Shown here in pieces: positions 1-6,580 of a stretch of DNA of 15,220 bases. The stretch comes from Pseudanabaena sp. UBA1465 (GTDB lineage: Bacteria; Cyanobacteriota; Cyanobacteriia; Pseudanabaenales; Pseudanabaenaceae), in the NCBI GenBank assembly GCA_002325645.1, contig DCSN01000159.1, positions 6,004 through 21,223 of the forward strand, written 5' to 3'. How positions within the stretch are numbered: the first letter of the stretch is position 1; the number at the start of each line of letters is the position of its first letter. The translations under genes and the position numbers were made by a program. The notes beneath the pieces are model-generated. The model saw only the letters and a program-made list of their open reading frames with translations. It had not been told where the DNA came from and made no database searches.

Positions 1-1
1 C

Positions 2-67
2 GCCATTATTCTCTTCGGTTTTGGGATCGCTTACAAATCTAAAGCTCTCCTCTACTCTATGGGGTAG
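2..67 (+). CDS. Possible C-terminal tail of an upstream membrane protein (partial)
   Basis: One forward frame is open from the window edge to a TAG at 65-67. It encodes about 21 hydrophobic residues (AIILFGFGIAYKSKALLYSMG) that look like the end of a transmembrane helix followed by a basic patch. The fragment is too short to identify, and an open frame of this length can occur by chance. If it is real, the hlip gene follows 41 bp downstream and its candidate -10 element overlaps this stop codon. Confidence 0.3.
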   Translation, partial: AIILFGFGIAYKSKALLYSMG

Positions 68-70
68 AAT
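65..70 (+). promoter_or_regulatory. Candidate -10 element for the Hlip gene
   Basis: TAGAAT is one base from the TATAAT consensus and would give a leader of about 30 nt before the ATG at 109. No good -35 element is visible at 17 bp spacing. A TTACAAA half-site resembling half of the HLR1 (RpaB) element lies upstream at 31-37, but the second half-site is missing. Confidence 0.3.
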
Positions 71-108
71 CGTATTAAGTTTTATGTGAAATAAGGATTT
101 CCACGATC

Positions 109-282
109 ATGACTGAACCCACTCAAGTACCGCAGGCTACCGATCCTAAAATGGGATTCAACACCTATGCAGAACGCTTAAATGGTCGTGCTGCCATGAT
201 TGGCTTCATTATTGCCATCGCGGTCGAATTTGTTACTCGTAAAGGTTTATTGGCATGGCTCGGTCTCATTGACATTAACTAA
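109..282 (+). CDS. High light-inducible protein (Hlip / SCP), single-helix chlorophyll-binding family
   Basis: This 57-residue protein has the signature of the LHC-like superfamily: AERLNGRAAMIGF (residues 21-33) contains the E-x-x-N-G-R-x-A-M-x-G-F core, in which Glu and Asn ligate chlorophyll. A single membrane helix continues to about residue 43. Hlips bind chlorophyll and carotenoid in thylakoid membranes and protect photosystem II assembly intermediates and free chlorophyll under high light or other stress. The ATG is preceded by an AAGGAT ribosome-binding site at 93-98. The length is typical of the family. A perfect hairpin (286-316) follows the stop directly. Several Hlip paralogues usually exist per genome, so I do not assign a specific hli or scp name. 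Confidence 0.92.
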   Translation: MTEPTQVPQATDPKMGFNTYAERLNGRAAMIGFIIAIAVEFVTRKGLLAWLGLIDIN

Positions 283-285
283 AAA

Positions 286-316
286 ATGAGATGTAGCGCA
301 AAGCGCTACATCTCAT
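286..316. terminator. Perfect 14-bp hairpin, AAA loop, after the Hlip gene
   Basis: The arms 286-299 and 303-316 pair perfectly around the loop AAA, with a GCGC core next to the loop. No T-tract follows on the plus strand, so it may work as an mRNA 3' end stabiliser or processing site as much as an intrinsic terminator. It belongs to the hairpin class seen throughout the window. Confidence 0.6.
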
Positions 317-350
317 CGCTATATCATTTAGTTACTTCCTATTATTTTCT

Positions 351-830
351 ATGGCATCTGGCAAAATCGAGAACTCTCTGTACTGGTTTGCGGCAATTTT
401 GGGATTAGTTCTCGATCAAGCCTCCAAATATTTAGTTGTGCAACATCTTAAGGGATCGGCATCTTTTCCTTTAATCGATGGCATTTTTCACTTTACCTAT
501 GCCACCAACACAGGAGCAGCTTTTAGCCTATTTAGTGGTCAAATTGATTGGCTAAGATGGGTTTCCATGATTGTGAGTTTGGGGCTAGTTGCCTTTGGTA
601 TATTTGCCAAAAACTTAACCCGATGGGAACAAGCAGGTTATGGATTTATTCTGGCAGGAGCCGCAGGTAATGGCATCGATCGCTTTGTGGCGGGCTATGT
701 AGTTGATTTTATCGACATTAGAATTATTCGCTTTGCAATTTTCAATATTGCCGATGTCTCAATTAATGTCGGGCTTGTCTGTTTAGCGATCGCCGTTTTA
801 TTTGCCTCCAAACCCTCACCCAAAAAATAA
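351..830 (+). CDS. lspA: Lipoprotein signal peptidase (signal peptidase II)
   Basis: This 159-residue, four-helix inner-membrane aspartic protease removes the signal peptide from diacylglyceryl-modified prolipoproteins. All family blocks are present: DQASKYL (22-28), TNTGAAFSLF (52-61), GNGIDRFVAGYVVDFID (106-122) and FNIADVSINVG (131-141). The two catalytic aspartates should be D119 in VVDF and D135 in NIAD. Hydrophobic segments lie near 10-30, 69-87, 93-108 and 134-152. The length is normal for the family. The ATG at 351 lacks a clear Shine-Dalgarno site but gives the expected N-terminus. A strong terminator follows 6 bp after the stop. One likely substrate in this window is the chagasin-like lipoprotein encoded at 10421-10939. 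Confidence 0.96.
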   Translation: MASGKIENSLYWFAAILGLVLDQASKYLVVQHLKGSASFPLIDGIFHFTYATNTGAAFSLFSGQIDWLRWVSMIVSLGLVAFGIFAKNLTRWEQAGYGFILAGAAGNGIDRFVAGYVVDFIDIRIIRFAIFNIADVSINVGLVCLAIAVLFASKPSPKK

Positions 831-836
831 AAACCA

Positions 837-867
837 AATAAAGGCGGCGCTTCGCGCCGCCTTTATT
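837..867 (+). terminator. Intrinsic terminator after lspA
   Basis: Arms 837-850 and 854-867 form a perfect 14-bp stem with a TTC loop and a very GC-rich core (GGCGGCGC/GCGCCGCC). The right arm runs into TTTATTTTT, which is the classic arrangement of a Rho-independent terminator. Confidence 0.8.
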
Positions 868-956
868 TTTAAGCAAAACTTGCATTGCTATATTTAATTT
901 GCAGGCGTTGCAGTGAAGCCTGTTCAATATGTTTGTTTTATAGGAGTATCAGCAAT

Positions 957-1610
957 ATGGCAAATTCCCCAACAAGTTCCCCCAAAATCGTAGTTGTGAC
1001 TAACGGCAAGGGCGGCGTAGGCAAAACCACCACCGCGATCGCCTTAGCAGGGATTTTGGCAAAAGAGGTGAAAGTATTAGTTGTGGATGCTGATATACAG
1101 GGGAGCTTATCTTGGTGGGTGGGGCGTAGTGATAAAGATATGGGTTTTGATATTGCCAAAGAAATTGATCCGACGCATTTAAAAAAATTACCGAAACTCA
1201 GCAGTTACGATTTAGTATTGGTAGATACACCGCCTGCTCTACATTCCCATGCTTTATCTACGGTTGTAGCGATCGCTGACTATTTAGTTCTTCCCAGTCC
1301 CCCCGCACCGATGGACTTAACCGCCCTCATTGAAACCGTCAAAAATACTGTCCGACCTGCCCAAGTTCCCCACCGAGTTTTGCTCACCCGTGTTGATCCC
1401 CGTTGCATCAATGAGGCTCTAGAAGCTCAAAACACTCTCCTGGAGGTGGGAGTACCTGTTTTTCATGCCTTTGTGAGAGCTTACAAAGCCCATGAGCGTG
1501 CGGCGCTAGAAGGAAAACTGGTTACAGAATGGAAGGGTAAAAATGCGCGAGAAGCAGAAGCGGACTATCGGCGAGTTGTCGATGAGTTGCGCCGCGATAT
1601 TCTCAAGTAA
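957..1610 (+). CDS. ParA/MinD-family ATPase, probable carboxysome-positioning McdA (type 2)
   Basis: This 217-residue protein has a deviant Walker A motif, KGGVGKTT (18-25, signature lysine K18), a Walker A' block DADIQGS (44-50) and a Walker B block ending in DTPP (90-93). Such ATPases bind the nucleoid as ATP dimers and position cargo. I choose ATG 957 because AGGAG at 942-946 sits at good spacing. An in-frame TTG at 885 would add 24 unlikely residues rich in Cys. The next gene (1733) encodes a coiled-coil protein with a near-terminal Trp, as expected for McdB. Known biology: type 2 McdA proteins keep the signature lysine, and McdB activates the McdA ATPase to distribute carboxysomes. The ParA call is firm. 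The McdA role is inferred from the partner; another chromosomal ParA cargo system is the alternative. Confidence 0.85.
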   Translation: MANSPTSSPKIVVVTNGKGGVGKTTTAIALAGILAKEVKVLVVDADIQGSLSWWVGRSDKDMGFDIAKEIDPTHLKKLPKLSSYDLVLVDTPPALHSHALSTVVAIADYLVLPSPPAPMDLTALIETVKNTVRPAQVPHRVLLTRVDPRCINEALEAQNTLLEVGVPVFHAFVRAYKAHERAALEGKLVTEWKGKNAREAEADYRRVVDELRRDILK

Positions 1611-1645
1611 GGAAAGTTGTGATACTTAGTACCACAACTTTCCTT
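1609..1645 (+). terminator. 13-bp hairpin after the ParA/McdA gene
   Basis: Arms 1609-1621 and 1633-1645 pair perfectly around an 11-nt loop. The left arm begins inside the TAA stop codon. No long T-tract follows, so termination may be partial, which would allow read-through into the coiled-coil gene at 1733. Confidence 0.5.
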
Positions 1646-1671
1646 TAGCTATAATTAGGGACTCGCACAGT

Positions 1672-1706
1672 TTTGGTATGGCGAGGCAAAGCCGCGCCAT
1701 ACCAAA
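1672..1706. repeat. Imperfect hairpin in the McdA-McdB intergenic region
   Basis: Arms 1672-1687 and 1691-1706 pair with one A/G mismatch (1684/1694) around an AAA loop. It is a second hairpin within 30 bp of the previous one and lies 27 bp upstream of the coiled-coil gene, so it could also act in that gene's leader. Confidence 0.55.
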
Positions 1707-1732
1707 TAATTACTAAATAACTAATAAATAAT

Positions 1733-2374
1733 ATGTCAACTAAAAAGAAAGTCGGAATTGGGGATTTATTGCGTGATGAAGCCCAAAAAATTACAGAATC
1801 CCCCGCGATCGAAGTCCAAGCAGAAACTGTTACAGAAACCATCAGCCCAACTGTTAGCCCAGTTGCTAGTCGTCCAGCCCTAAGTTCTGAAAAAGTTCAG
1901 AGTAAAGAGGATGGCTCACAAGCAAAAATTAAAGCACTAGAATCTGCCTTAGCTCAATCGCAAACCCAAGAAGCCGAACTCTCTCAAGCGATCGCGGCTT
2001 TGCAAAAGGACTTGAAATTTAGTCAAACCAATGTCGAACTCTTACAGAAATCCTTGGCGGCGATCGAGCAACTAAAAAATGACCTAGATCAACAACTAGT
2101 GGCAGTTAAGCGCGATAATTTGCGTCTTGCGGAAGCCAATATTCAACTCTTAGAACAAGTCAAAACCTTAGAATCTGCTCAAACCCCAGTAGTTGAAGCA
2201 CCTAGTTCTTCGCAACTAGTTTCTCAAACTCCCCAAAATAATCGCGCAACTCCCCGCAAGCAACCTGTCGAGCAACCCTATCCCCATCGCGATCGCAATG
2301 CCTATGTGCGCCCCACAGGTTCCAATGAGCAGTTACAGCGCATTAACAATAAAAACATTGGCTGGATGGACTAG
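1733..2374 (+). CDS. Coiled-coil adaptor protein, probable McdB (type 2 carboxysome-positioning partner)
   Basis: This protein has 213 residues. The N-terminus is short and basic (MSTKKKVGIGDLLRDEAQK), followed by a Ser/Thr/Val-rich linker (about 20-60), a Gln/Leu-rich coiled coil (about 61-150), and a disordered Pro/Gln/Asn tail ending NKNIGWMD with Trp at residue 211. Known biology: McdB proteins have poor sequence conservation but combine a charged N-terminus that activates McdA, a coiled coil, and an invariant C-terminal tryptophan needed for carboxysome association. This protein fits that plan and sits directly behind a ParA-type ATPase. No strong ribosome-binding site is visible before ATG 1733. 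I infer the McdB role from architecture and context; the protein could instead serve another ParA-positioned cargo. Confidence 0.72.
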   Translation: MSTKKKVGIGDLLRDEAQKITESPAIEVQAETVTETISPTVSPVASRPALSSEKVQSKEDGSQAKIKALESALAQSQTQEAELSQAIAALQKDLKFSQTNVELLQKSLAAIEQLKNDLDQQLVAVKRDNLRLAEANIQLLEQVKTLESAQTPVVEAPSSSQLVSQTPQNNRATPRKQPVEQPYPHRDRNAYVRPTGSNEQLQRINNKNIGWMD

Positions 2375-2383
2375 TTGAAATTT

Positions 2384-2408
2384 AGTCGCAGCGCTTCGCG
2401 TCGTTACT
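2384..2408. repeat. Weak imperfect hairpin between convergent genes
   Basis: The core CGC-TTC-GCG is flanked by partly complementary arms (TAGT at 2384 pairs with ACTA further out), with mismatches and G-T wobbles. It lies between the convergent McdB-like and PstS-like genes and looks like a degenerate member of the window's hairpin class. Confidence 0.35.
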
Positions 2409-2444
2409 AGATTCTGCTTTTTGGCTGGCAACAGTTATCGACAG

Positions 2445-3407
2445 TTATAAAGGTACAAATCCTGAACTCGTCACTAACTCCTGACCACGAGGCGATAAAG
2501 CAAAATCAATAAACTCCTTCACCGCAGGGCTAACCTGTTGATTCACGGCTAGGGTAATCATGCGACTAATTGGGTAAGTAGCGTTTCTAATCGCATTTAT
2601 GTCCGTTGGTGCAACTCCATTTACAGGCACAATCCTCACAATTTCCTGCCCCACGGCCTGCGACACAGTGGTGTAGCTAATGCCATCATTGCCGAGCCTT
2701 TGCAAAATGGGCGTGGTTTCATCCTGCGGCCAAGTGATGAAGTTATTACTATTCGGCGCAAAGGGTTCATCAAGTAGAACCACACTCTGGAAAAGGCTCT
2801 GAGTCCCACTCGCATTTGCGCGATTAATCACCTTAATCGGCATATCTGCACCGCCCACCTGTGACCAGTTCGTGATTTTGCCTTGATAAATATCCTTGAG
2901 TTGGGCCATCGATAGGCTGCCCTGAAAGGGGTTATTCACGCCGATGACGATCGCTAGCGCATCACGGGCGATCGGAATAGCGCGAATACCCTGACTTACC
3001 TCAGAGGCATTCAGCGATCGCGAATTTGCCGCAATCAAAATTTGACGACTAATTAAAGACTTCATCCCTTGATTGCTACCATTTGGTCTGCCATCGGGTA
3101 CGCCATAGGTTGTGGGAATCGTAGGATTTTGTTGAGAAAAACCCACTTGCAACTGTTTGATCAGCCGCACCATCGTTACACTGCCATCCATCGTAATTAC
3201 CTTAGGATTTGGCAATGAGACTTCAATATCCTGTATTGATGTCAAGCTATTAGCAGGTGGGGAGGTCGTCGCCACTGTAGTGCTGATAGTTTGAGGATTG
3301 CTGACGTTTTTCGACTGCGAAAAAAATAAGTAGCCGCCGCCAGCAATAGCAGAAGTCACTAGAAGGCTCAATCCTAAAACCAAATTCTCGTTGCCAGACC
3401 TTGCCAT
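2445..3407 (-). CDS. PstS-like phosphate ABC transporter substrate-binding protein
   Basis: This 320-residue protein has an N-terminal membrane anchor or uncleaved signal (residues 9-29, LVLGLSLLVTSAIAGGGYLFF), a Ser/Thr/Pro linker (about 35-58), then a type II periplasmic-binding fold. PstS-like blocks include TMDGSVTMVRLI (72-83), DALAIVIGVNNP (149-160), LKDIYQGKITNWSQVGG (170-186), the anion-binding type loop NRANASGTQSLFQ (195-207), and the family-typical end FALSPRGQELVTSSGFVPL. It probably captures phosphate or a related anion in the periplasm for an ABC importer, but no permease or ATPase genes are adjacent. I choose ATG 3407; an upstream in-frame ATG at 3500 would place 31 unlikely residues before the hydrophobic segment. 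It is divergent from rbp. No clear Pho-box repeat is visible upstream. Confidence 0.85.
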   Translation of the reverse strand: MARSGNENLVLGLSLLVTSAIAGGGYLFFSQSKNVSNPQTISTTVATTSPPANSLTSIQDIEVSLPNPKVITMDGSVTMVRLIKQLQVGFSQQNPTIPTTYGVPDGRPNGSNQGMKSLISRQILIAANSRSLNASEVSQGIRAIPIARDALAIVIGVNNPFQGSLSMAQLKDIYQGKITNWSQVGGADMPIKVINRANASGTQSLFQSVVLLDEPFAPNSNNFITWPQDETTPILQRLGNDGISYTTVSQAVGQEIVRIVPVNGVAPTDINAIRNATYPISRMITLAVNQQVSPAVKEFIDFALSPRGQELVTSSGFVPL

Positions 3408-3461
3408 ATTGATTACTACTCGGTAATTTTGAAAAATAAAAACTGCTTTCTTATGTTTAGT

Positions 3462-3467
3462 ATTATA
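3462..3467 (-). promoter_or_regulatory. Candidate -10 element for the PstS-like gene
   Basis: On the minus strand this reads TATAAT, a perfect -10 hexamer about 55 bp upstream of the chosen ATG. At 17-bp spacing the -35 position reads TATTAC, which is weak. If this promoter is used, the ATG at 3500 lies upstream of the transcription start, supporting the shorter protein. Confidence 0.45.
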
Positions 3468-3660
3468 AGAATCGCAAATAAAATGTAATATTTTGCCCAA
3501 ACTTGAAATATATGCGCTAGACTATTTTTCGTAAGGTAAAAGTATTTATCGGTTGTAGCAATTGTTTTCTGTACTGACAGTTTTTTTCTGTTTCATCGTG
3601 ACAAGCTTCTCTCCGACATCTCTAACTCTACATAATCATTGAATTCTTGGAGAAAGCATA

Positions 3661-3996
3661 ATGTCTATTTACGTCGGTAACTTGTCCTATGAAGTTACTC
3701 AAGACCATTTAAAGCCCGTTTTTGAAGATTACGGCAAGGTCACTCGTGTTCATTTCCCTACCGATCGTGAAACTGGTCGCGCTCGCGGCTTCGCATTCGT
3801 TGAAATGAGCCAAGACGCTGAGGAAGATGCTGCCATCACAGCATTAGACGGCGCTGAGTGGATGGGTCGTGTCCTCAAGGTTAACAAGGCTAAGCCTCGT
3901 GAGAATAATGACTCGTTTGGTGGCGGCGGTCGTAGCGGCGGCGGTCGTAGCGGCGGCGGCTATAACAAGTCTGGCGGCGGCGGCGGTCGTTACTAA
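3661..3996 (+). CDS. Glycine-rich RNA-binding protein with one RRM domain (cyanobacterial Rbp)
   Basis: This 111-residue protein is a single RRM (about 1-78) with RNP2 IYVGNL (3-8) and RNP1 RGFAFVEM (42-49), followed by a Gly/Arg/Ser tail (about 87-111). Cyanobacterial Rbp proteins bind RNA. Several are induced by cold, and related family members have been linked to localisation of photosystem mRNAs at thylakoids. GGAG at 3649-3652 gives a good ribosome-binding site 8 nt before the ATG. Family members often have a long regulatory 5' leader, and the 3540-3660 stretch could hold one. The tail is encoded by a 15-bp tandem repeat (3922-3960). A strong terminator follows at 4041-4075. The paralogue (rbpA, rbpB and so on) cannot be decided from sequence alone. 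Confidence 0.95.
   Translation: MSIYVGNLSYEVTQDHLKPVFEDYGKVTRVHFPTDRETGRARGFAFVEMSQDAEEDAAITALDGAEWMGRVLKVNKAKPRENNDSFGGGGRSGGGRSGGGYNKSGGGGGRY
3922..3960 (+). repeat. 15-bp tandem repeat encoding the Gly-rich tail of Rbp
   Basis: The unit GGCGGCGGTCGTAGC occurs at 3922-3936 and 3937-3951, then partially at 3952-3960. It encodes GGGRS-type units. It is in frame, so copy-number slippage would change tail length without a frameshift. Confidence 0.85.
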
Positions 3997-4040
3997 ACTA
4001 GTAACTGCCCTTAATATTCAAAGCAAAGCGATGAATATTT

Positions 4041-4075
4041 AAAAAGAGGAGAATGCTAAGCATTCTCCTCTTTTT
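4041..4075 (+). terminator. Intrinsic terminator after rbp
   Basis: Arms 4041-4056 and 4060-4075 form a perfect 16-bp stem with a TAA loop. The right arm ends in TTTTT, so the hairpin and T-tract are merged and mirrored by A residues on the left, allowing function on either strand. Confidence 0.8.
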
Positions 4076-4117
4076 GCTATGCTATGCAAAAGTATGCAGG
4101 CTTAACGTGGGTTTAGC

Positions 4118-5857
4118 ATGGATTGGCAACCATTAGGCATTGTTGTTCAGGGTTCCTTAAGTGATGGTCTAGAAGTACGCCTGAATGGGGAAATTTCTGT
4201 TGAAGATATGCGCGTTGGTAAGTTTTTAGTAGTGCATGGTCAGCATACGCGCTTTTTTTGTATCCTCACCGATGTCACCCTCGGCATAGCCAGTCCTCGG
4301 ATTCTGATGAATCCACCCGATCCTGAGAATACTTTTCTAACGGAAATTTTGGCAGGGACGGGTACTTTTGGGACGATTAACTTAACGCCAATGTTAATGT
4401 TTGTGCCTACAAATCCCTTTGATCTGATTGCTCAACGCGCAGCTAGTCAGAGTGGCGATCGCGTCAAAAAGACGAAGCGCAAAAAATCACCAGCCTATGA
4501 AGCGATAGAAGAAATCAGTGAGTTTCAACTCCTGCCCGTAAAAACGATCCCCAGTCATTTCTCTCAGGTGTTTGATGCGACGGAGCGTGACTTTCGGATT
4601 GTCTTTGGTTGGGAAGATGACCCACATAAACGCAACTTTGCGATCGGGCAGCCGATTGATATGCCTGTACCGATTTGTCTCGATCTCGATCGCTTTGTAG
4701 AGCGTAGTAATGGCGTATTTGGTAAATCGGGGACTGGTAAATCTTTTTTGACTCGTTTATTACTGTCAGGGATCATTCGTAAACAAGCGGCGGTCAATCT
4801 GATTTTTGATATGCACTCTGAATATGGCTGGGAAGCTGCCACCGAAGGCAAAAGATTTAGCACAGTTAAAGGCTTACGGCAATTATTTCCAGCCCAAGTT
4901 CAGATTTACACCCTCGATCCTGACTCTACTAAACGGCGGGGCGTGCGCGATGCACAGGAACTTTATATTAGTTATGATCAAATCGATGTGGAAGATTTGA
5001 TGCTAATCCGTGAAGAGTTAAATCTCTCGGAAGCGAGTTTAGAGAATGCAATTATTTTGCGGAATGAATTTGGCAAGAATTGGATTTCGCGGTTGTTAGC
5101 CCTGACTAATTCCGAAATTCAAGAATTTTGCGAACAGAAAATGGGTAGTAAGTCCTCAATTATGGCGCTCCAGCGTAAACTCACGCGCCTTGATGATCTT
5201 AAATATCTGCGCCCCACCTGTCCCGAAAATTATATTAAGCGGATTCTCGATGCGATCGCGGCAGGAAAACATATTGTGATTGAGTTCGGCTCGCAGTCAA
5301 ATCTGCTCTCCTATATGTTGGCGACAAATATCATTACGCGGCGGATTCATCATTCCTATGTGCAGCAAGCTGAGCGATTTTTGCAAACCAAAAATATTAG
5401 CGATCGCCCCCAACAATTAACAATTACCATCGAAGAAGCCCATCGCTTTCTGGCTCCCAACACCGCAAGGCAGACTATTTTCGGGACAATTGCCCGTGAG
5501 ATGCGGAAATATTTTGTGACTTTACTAATTGTCGATCAGCGCCCATCGGGAATTGATAATGAAGTAATGTCGCAAATTGGAACCAGAATTACGGCTCTGC
5601 TCAATGATGAAAAGGATATTGATGCAATTTTCACGGGTGTGGCGGGTAGCGGCAATTTGCGAACGATTTTGTCAAAACTAGATTCTAAACAGCAAGCCCT
5701 CGTCCTTGGTCATGCCGTGCCAATGCCTGTGGTGGTGCAGACGCGCCCCTATGATGAGACTTTCTATCGTGAGATTGGTGAAGTTCCTTGGGAAGAAATT
5801 TCTACGCCTGAAGTGTTGCGCGTTGCGGAAACTGCCAAGGCGGATTTAGGATTTTAG
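4118..5857 (+). CDS. herA: HerA-like DNA translocase ATPase (FtsK/HerA superfamily)
   Basis: This 579-residue protein starts with a small beta-rich region (about 1-100) consistent with the HAS-barrel of HerA. A central ATPase domain follows, with Walker A GKSGTGKS (202-209), IFDMHSEYGW (229-238), Walker B/Glu block LTITIEEAHRFL (434-445) and a conserved DQRPSGID segment (473-480). HerA forms hexameric rings that pump double-stranded DNA and drive the NurA nuclease during end resection with Mre11-Rad50. A NurA-domain gene lies in this window on the other strand (8576-9763), supporting the assignment. The basic stretch RVKKTKRKKS (115-124) could contact DNA. No clear ribosome-binding site precedes the ATG. 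In some bacteria HerA acts in antiphage systems, but the neighbouring genes here look like housekeeping genes. Confidence 0.88.
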   Translation: MDWQPLGIVVQGSLSDGLEVRLNGEISVEDMRVGKFLVVHGQHTRFFCILTDVTLGIASPRILMNPPDPENTFLTEILAGTGTFGTINLTPMLMFVPTNPFDLIAQRAASQSGDRVKKTKRKKSPAYEAIEEISEFQLLPVKTIPSHFSQVFDATERDFRIVFGWEDDPHKRNFAIGQPIDMPVPICLDLDRFVERSNGVFGKSGTGKSFLTRLLLSGIIRKQAAVNLIFDMHSEYGWEAATEGKRFSTVKGLRQLFPAQVQIYTLDPDSTKRRGVRDAQELYISYDQIDVEDLMLIREELNLSEASLENAIILRNEFGKNWISRLLALTNSEIQEFCEQKMGSKSSIMALQRKLTRLDDLKYLRPTCPENYIKRILDAIAAGKHIVIEFGSQSNLLSYMLATNIITRRIHHSYVQQAERFLQTKNISDRPQQLTITIEEAHRFLAPNTARQTIFGTIAREMRKYFVTLLIVDQRPSGIDNEVMSQIGTRITALLNDEKDIDAIFTGVAGSGNLRTILSKLDSKQQALVLGHAVPMPVVVQTRPYDETFYREIGEVPWEEISTPEVLRVAETAKADLGF

Positions 5858-5901
5858 GCGATCGCTTTAAAGGTTCGAGATCCAGCACTTTGCGCTAAAT
5901 T

Positions 5902-5944
5902 AAAATTTTTAAAAGCGGCGCATCGCGCCGCTTTTAAAAATTTT
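5902..5944 (+). terminator. Perfect 20-bp hairpin terminator after herA
   Basis: Arms 5902-5921 and 5925-5944 pair perfectly around an ATC loop. The core is GCGGCGC/GCGCCGC, with outer A/T blocks that place T-runs after the stem on either strand. A small second hairpin (ACAGCCT at 5957-5963 pairing with 5968-5974) follows. Confidence 0.75.
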
Positions 5945-6030
5945 TCTGTACCCCTCACAGCCTCAATAGGCTGTAAGGCGCAAAATTAGGATTAGGATAT
6001 TGGTCAGCAGTTAATCGATTTTAAGAATAT

Positions 6031-6534
6031 ATGAACTATTTAGTTAGTGTTTGGAGCGATCGCCTGAAGGCTGAGGAGGTATATACAAAGCTAGAATCGG
6101 CAAATTTCCCGATGGAAGCAATTTCTATTTTAGGTAAAGGCTACAAAAGCGCTGAGGAATTTGGCTTTATTGATCCCATCGTTCAAGGTCGCAAGCAAGC
6201 CTATCTAATGGCCTATTGGCTAGTTCCCTTTGGATTTTTCGCAGGAATTGGCTTTAGCCTTGTCACCGATCTGCATACCTTTGGTTGGGCTGGCAGTATT
6301 GGCAATCATTTCATCGGCGGATTACTCGGTGCGTTTGGTGGCGCAATGGGCAGCTTATTTATCGGCGGCGGTGTGGGCGTGGCAACTAGCAGTGATTCTG
6401 TACCTGTCCGCAATCGTCTTGATGAAGGCAAATATCTGATCGTTGTCCAAGGCACAGATCAACAGGTAGTCCGCGCCAATCAAATTATGCGTCCCTTACG
6501 TCCTGAGAATATGCAAGGCTACGTTGCACCTTAA
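6031..6534 (+). CDS. Conserved glycine-zipper membrane protein, general-stress-protein-like
   Basis: This 167-residue protein has an N-terminal alpha/beta segment (1-36, MNYLVSVWSDRLKAEEVYTKL) and a C-terminal strand segment (134-155, KYLIVVQGTDQQVVRANQI) that could together make a ferredoxin-like fold. Between them are two hydrophobic segments: about 58-80 and a glycine-rich one at 92-118 (FIGGLLGAFGGAMGSLFIGGGVGVA). This arrangement resembles small stress-associated membrane proteins of the general stress protein 17M type. I do not know its function. It has its own upstream space after the herA terminator and precedes the EF-hand-like gene by 46 bp, so the two may be co-transcribed. Confidence 0.75.
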   Translation: MNYLVSVWSDRLKAEEVYTKLESANFPMEAISILGKGYKSAEEFGFIDPIVQGRKQAYLMAYWLVPFGFFAGIGFSLVTDLHTFGWAGSIGNHFIGGLLGAFGGAMGSLFIGGGVGVATSSDSVPVRNRLDEGKYLIVVQGTDQQVVRANQIMRPLRPENMQGYVAP

Positions 6535-6580
6535 TAATTTCGGTGTTGACAGATCTTTGCTCTAAAATCGTCTAAAAAAC

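Noticed and set aside
30..46. HLR1-type RpaB binding site upstream of the Hlip gene
   Set aside because: Only one half-site (TTACAAA) is recognisable. The second direct repeat two bases away does not match.
885..956. N-terminal extension of the ParA/McdA gene from a TTG at 885
   Set aside because: The 24 added residues are Cys-rich and unlike the family. A clear AGGAG site precedes the ATG at 957.
3408..3500. N-terminal extension of the PstS-like gene to 3500
   Set aside because: It would precede the membrane anchor with 31 atypical residues, and a TATAAT -10 element lies inside this stretch.
3408..3660. Pho box upstream of the PstS-like gene
   Set aside because: I could not find the three spaced PyTTAAPyPy(T/A) repeats, so phosphate control is not supported by sequence.
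4564..4863. Antisense open frame inside herA, and similar frames inside coaBC, the protease and kinase genes
   Set aside because: They are out of frame with strong family matches on the other frame, lack ribosome-binding sites and have no recognisable domains.
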